Shown piece after piece: positions 6,394-6,621 of a DNA stretch of 6,621 nt. Each line of letters starts with the position of its first letter. The stretch's first letter is position 1. Location: contig CACXFZ010000142.1 of the NCBI GenBank assembly GCA_902767025.1, positions 1 through 6,621 of the forward strand, written 5' to 3'. A model generated the notes under the pieces. It ran no database searches, was not told the origin of the DNA, and worked only from the letters and a program-made list of their open reading frames with translations. This stretch comes from an uncultured Coriobacteriaceae bacterium. GTDB taxonomy: Bacteria; Actinomycetota; Coriobacteriia; Coriobacteriales; Eggerthellaceae. The translations under genes were made by a program, and so were the position numbers.

Positions 6394-6421
6394 CAAGTGC
6401 AAGGTTTACGAGGGAGAGCAC

Positions 6422-6454
6422 ATGAGACGGTCGAGCACGAAGCAACGTAGATAA
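6422..6454 (+). CDS. Possible 10-codon mini-ORF (MRRSSTKQRR)
   Basis: An ATG at 6422 is preceded by GGGAG with 5 nt spacing, matching the style of the other starts here, and runs ten codons to TAA. Four of ten residues are Arg and one is Lys; two Arg codons are AGA, which is unusual in this GC-rich sequence. The inverted repeat TTTACG (6405-6410) / CGTAAA (6455-6460) encloses it. It could be a leader peptide influencing the downstream pilin gene, or chance. There is no homology basis for a function. Confidence 0.2.
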   Translation: MRRSSTKQRR

Positions 6455-6470
6455 CGTAAAGGCATAGACT

Positions 6471-6477
6471 AAGGAGG
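6471..6477 (+). promoter_or_regulatory. Strong ribosome-binding site of the second pilus gene
   Basis: AAGGAGG is a perfect Shine-Dalgarno sequence 6 nt before the ATG at 6484. It is much stronger and more open than the hairpin-covered site and TTG start of the upstream adhesin, fitting a major subunit made in excess over an ancillary subunit. Confidence 0.9.
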
Positions 6478-6483
6478 CCGACA

Positions 6484-6621
6484 ATGAAGAAGACGTTATC
6501 AAGGTTTGGAGCCCTGCTGGCAGCAGCCATGCTGACGCTTGGCGTGTTCGCAGGAACCGCATTCGCCGCCGAGTTCGATTACACGGACATCAGCGGCACG
6601 ACCACCAAGCTGCACAAGTAC
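6484..6621 (+). CDS. Probable major pilin precursor, N-terminal 46 codons (cut by window end)
   Basis: The visible part is a Sec signal peptide: basic MKK start with a further Arg at residue 7, hydrophobic core GALLAAAMLTLGVF, and an AFA-A cleavage site after about residue 28. The mature protein begins EFDYTDISGTTTKLHKY. A short mature start leading into GTTTxxxKY is typical of FctA/Spy0128-like major pilins of Clostridia and Coriobacteriia, where KYLVMD usually follows; that continuation lies outside the window. It follows the adhesin by 90 bp with no terminator between, so it is probably in the same operon. The perfect ribosome site makes this start certain. It would be exported, linked into the pilus shaft by a sortase and probably stabilised by isopeptide bonds. 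The pilin call rests on the N-terminus and context; another secreted wall protein remains possible. Confidence 0.65.
   Translation, partial: MKKTLSRFGALLAAAMLTLGVFAGTAFAAEFDYTDISGTTTKLHKY

Noticed and set aside
1..6621. CRISPR arrays, tRNA or rRNA genes, insertion sequences
   Set aside because: No regularly spaced palindromic repeats, no cloverleaf or rRNA-like sequence, and no transposase motifs or terminal inverted repeats were seen on either strand.

Overview
The window looks like a chromosomal piece of a high-GC member of the Coriobacteriia, most likely the Eggerthellaceae (Eggerthella, Slackia and relatives). The reasons are strong third-position GC bias, an arginine deiminase gene, and surface proteins that mix BspA-type repeats with Cna-B and FctA-like pilin domains and a VPTG-type sortase signal. 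The assignment is an inference from gene content and style; there is no rRNA or other marker here.

Layout. (1) Bases 1-881, minus strand: the first 293 codons of arcA (arginine deiminase), with its 3' end, including the active-site cysteine, outside the window. (2) Bases 882-1140: a divergent control region with a very good extended -10 promoter for arcA, operator-like repeats and a weaker candidate promoter for the rightward gene. (3) Bases 1141-2754, plus strand: an unnamed 537-residue membrane protein with a cytoplasmic zinc ribbon, a charged linker, one membrane helix, an extracytoplasmic domain, a Pro/Ala/Glu tether and a C-terminal SPOR (peptidoglycan-binding) domain. A strong intrinsic terminator follows at 2776-2810. 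(4) Bases 2811-3057: a promoter (TTGAAA-N17-TATAAC) and a leader of about 140 nt, ending in a hairpin that pairs the Shine-Dalgarno sequence of the next gene. (5) Bases 3058-6393, plus strand: a 1111-residue secreted, sortase-anchored adhesin or ancillary pilin with signal peptide, two N-terminal beta domains, five BspA/DUF285 repeats, four candidate isopeptide domains in an A-B-A-B order and a VVPTG sorting signal. (6) Bases 6394-6483: a short spacer with a possible 10-codon mini-ORF. (7) Bases 6484-6621, plus strand: the first 46 codons of a second secreted protein that looks like the major pilin of the same operon.

How the parts work together. arcA belongs to arginine fermentation and is a separate leftward transcription unit. 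The zinc-ribbon/SPOR protein is its own unit, closed by the terminator. The adhesin and the start of the pilin form the 5' end of a likely sortase-assembled pilus operon whose sortase(s) should lie to the right of the window. The points most worth a second look are the hairpin-sequestered ribosome site with a TTG start before the adhesin, the duplicated isopeptide domain pair with a VPTG signal, and the zinc ribbon-TM-SPOR architecture.
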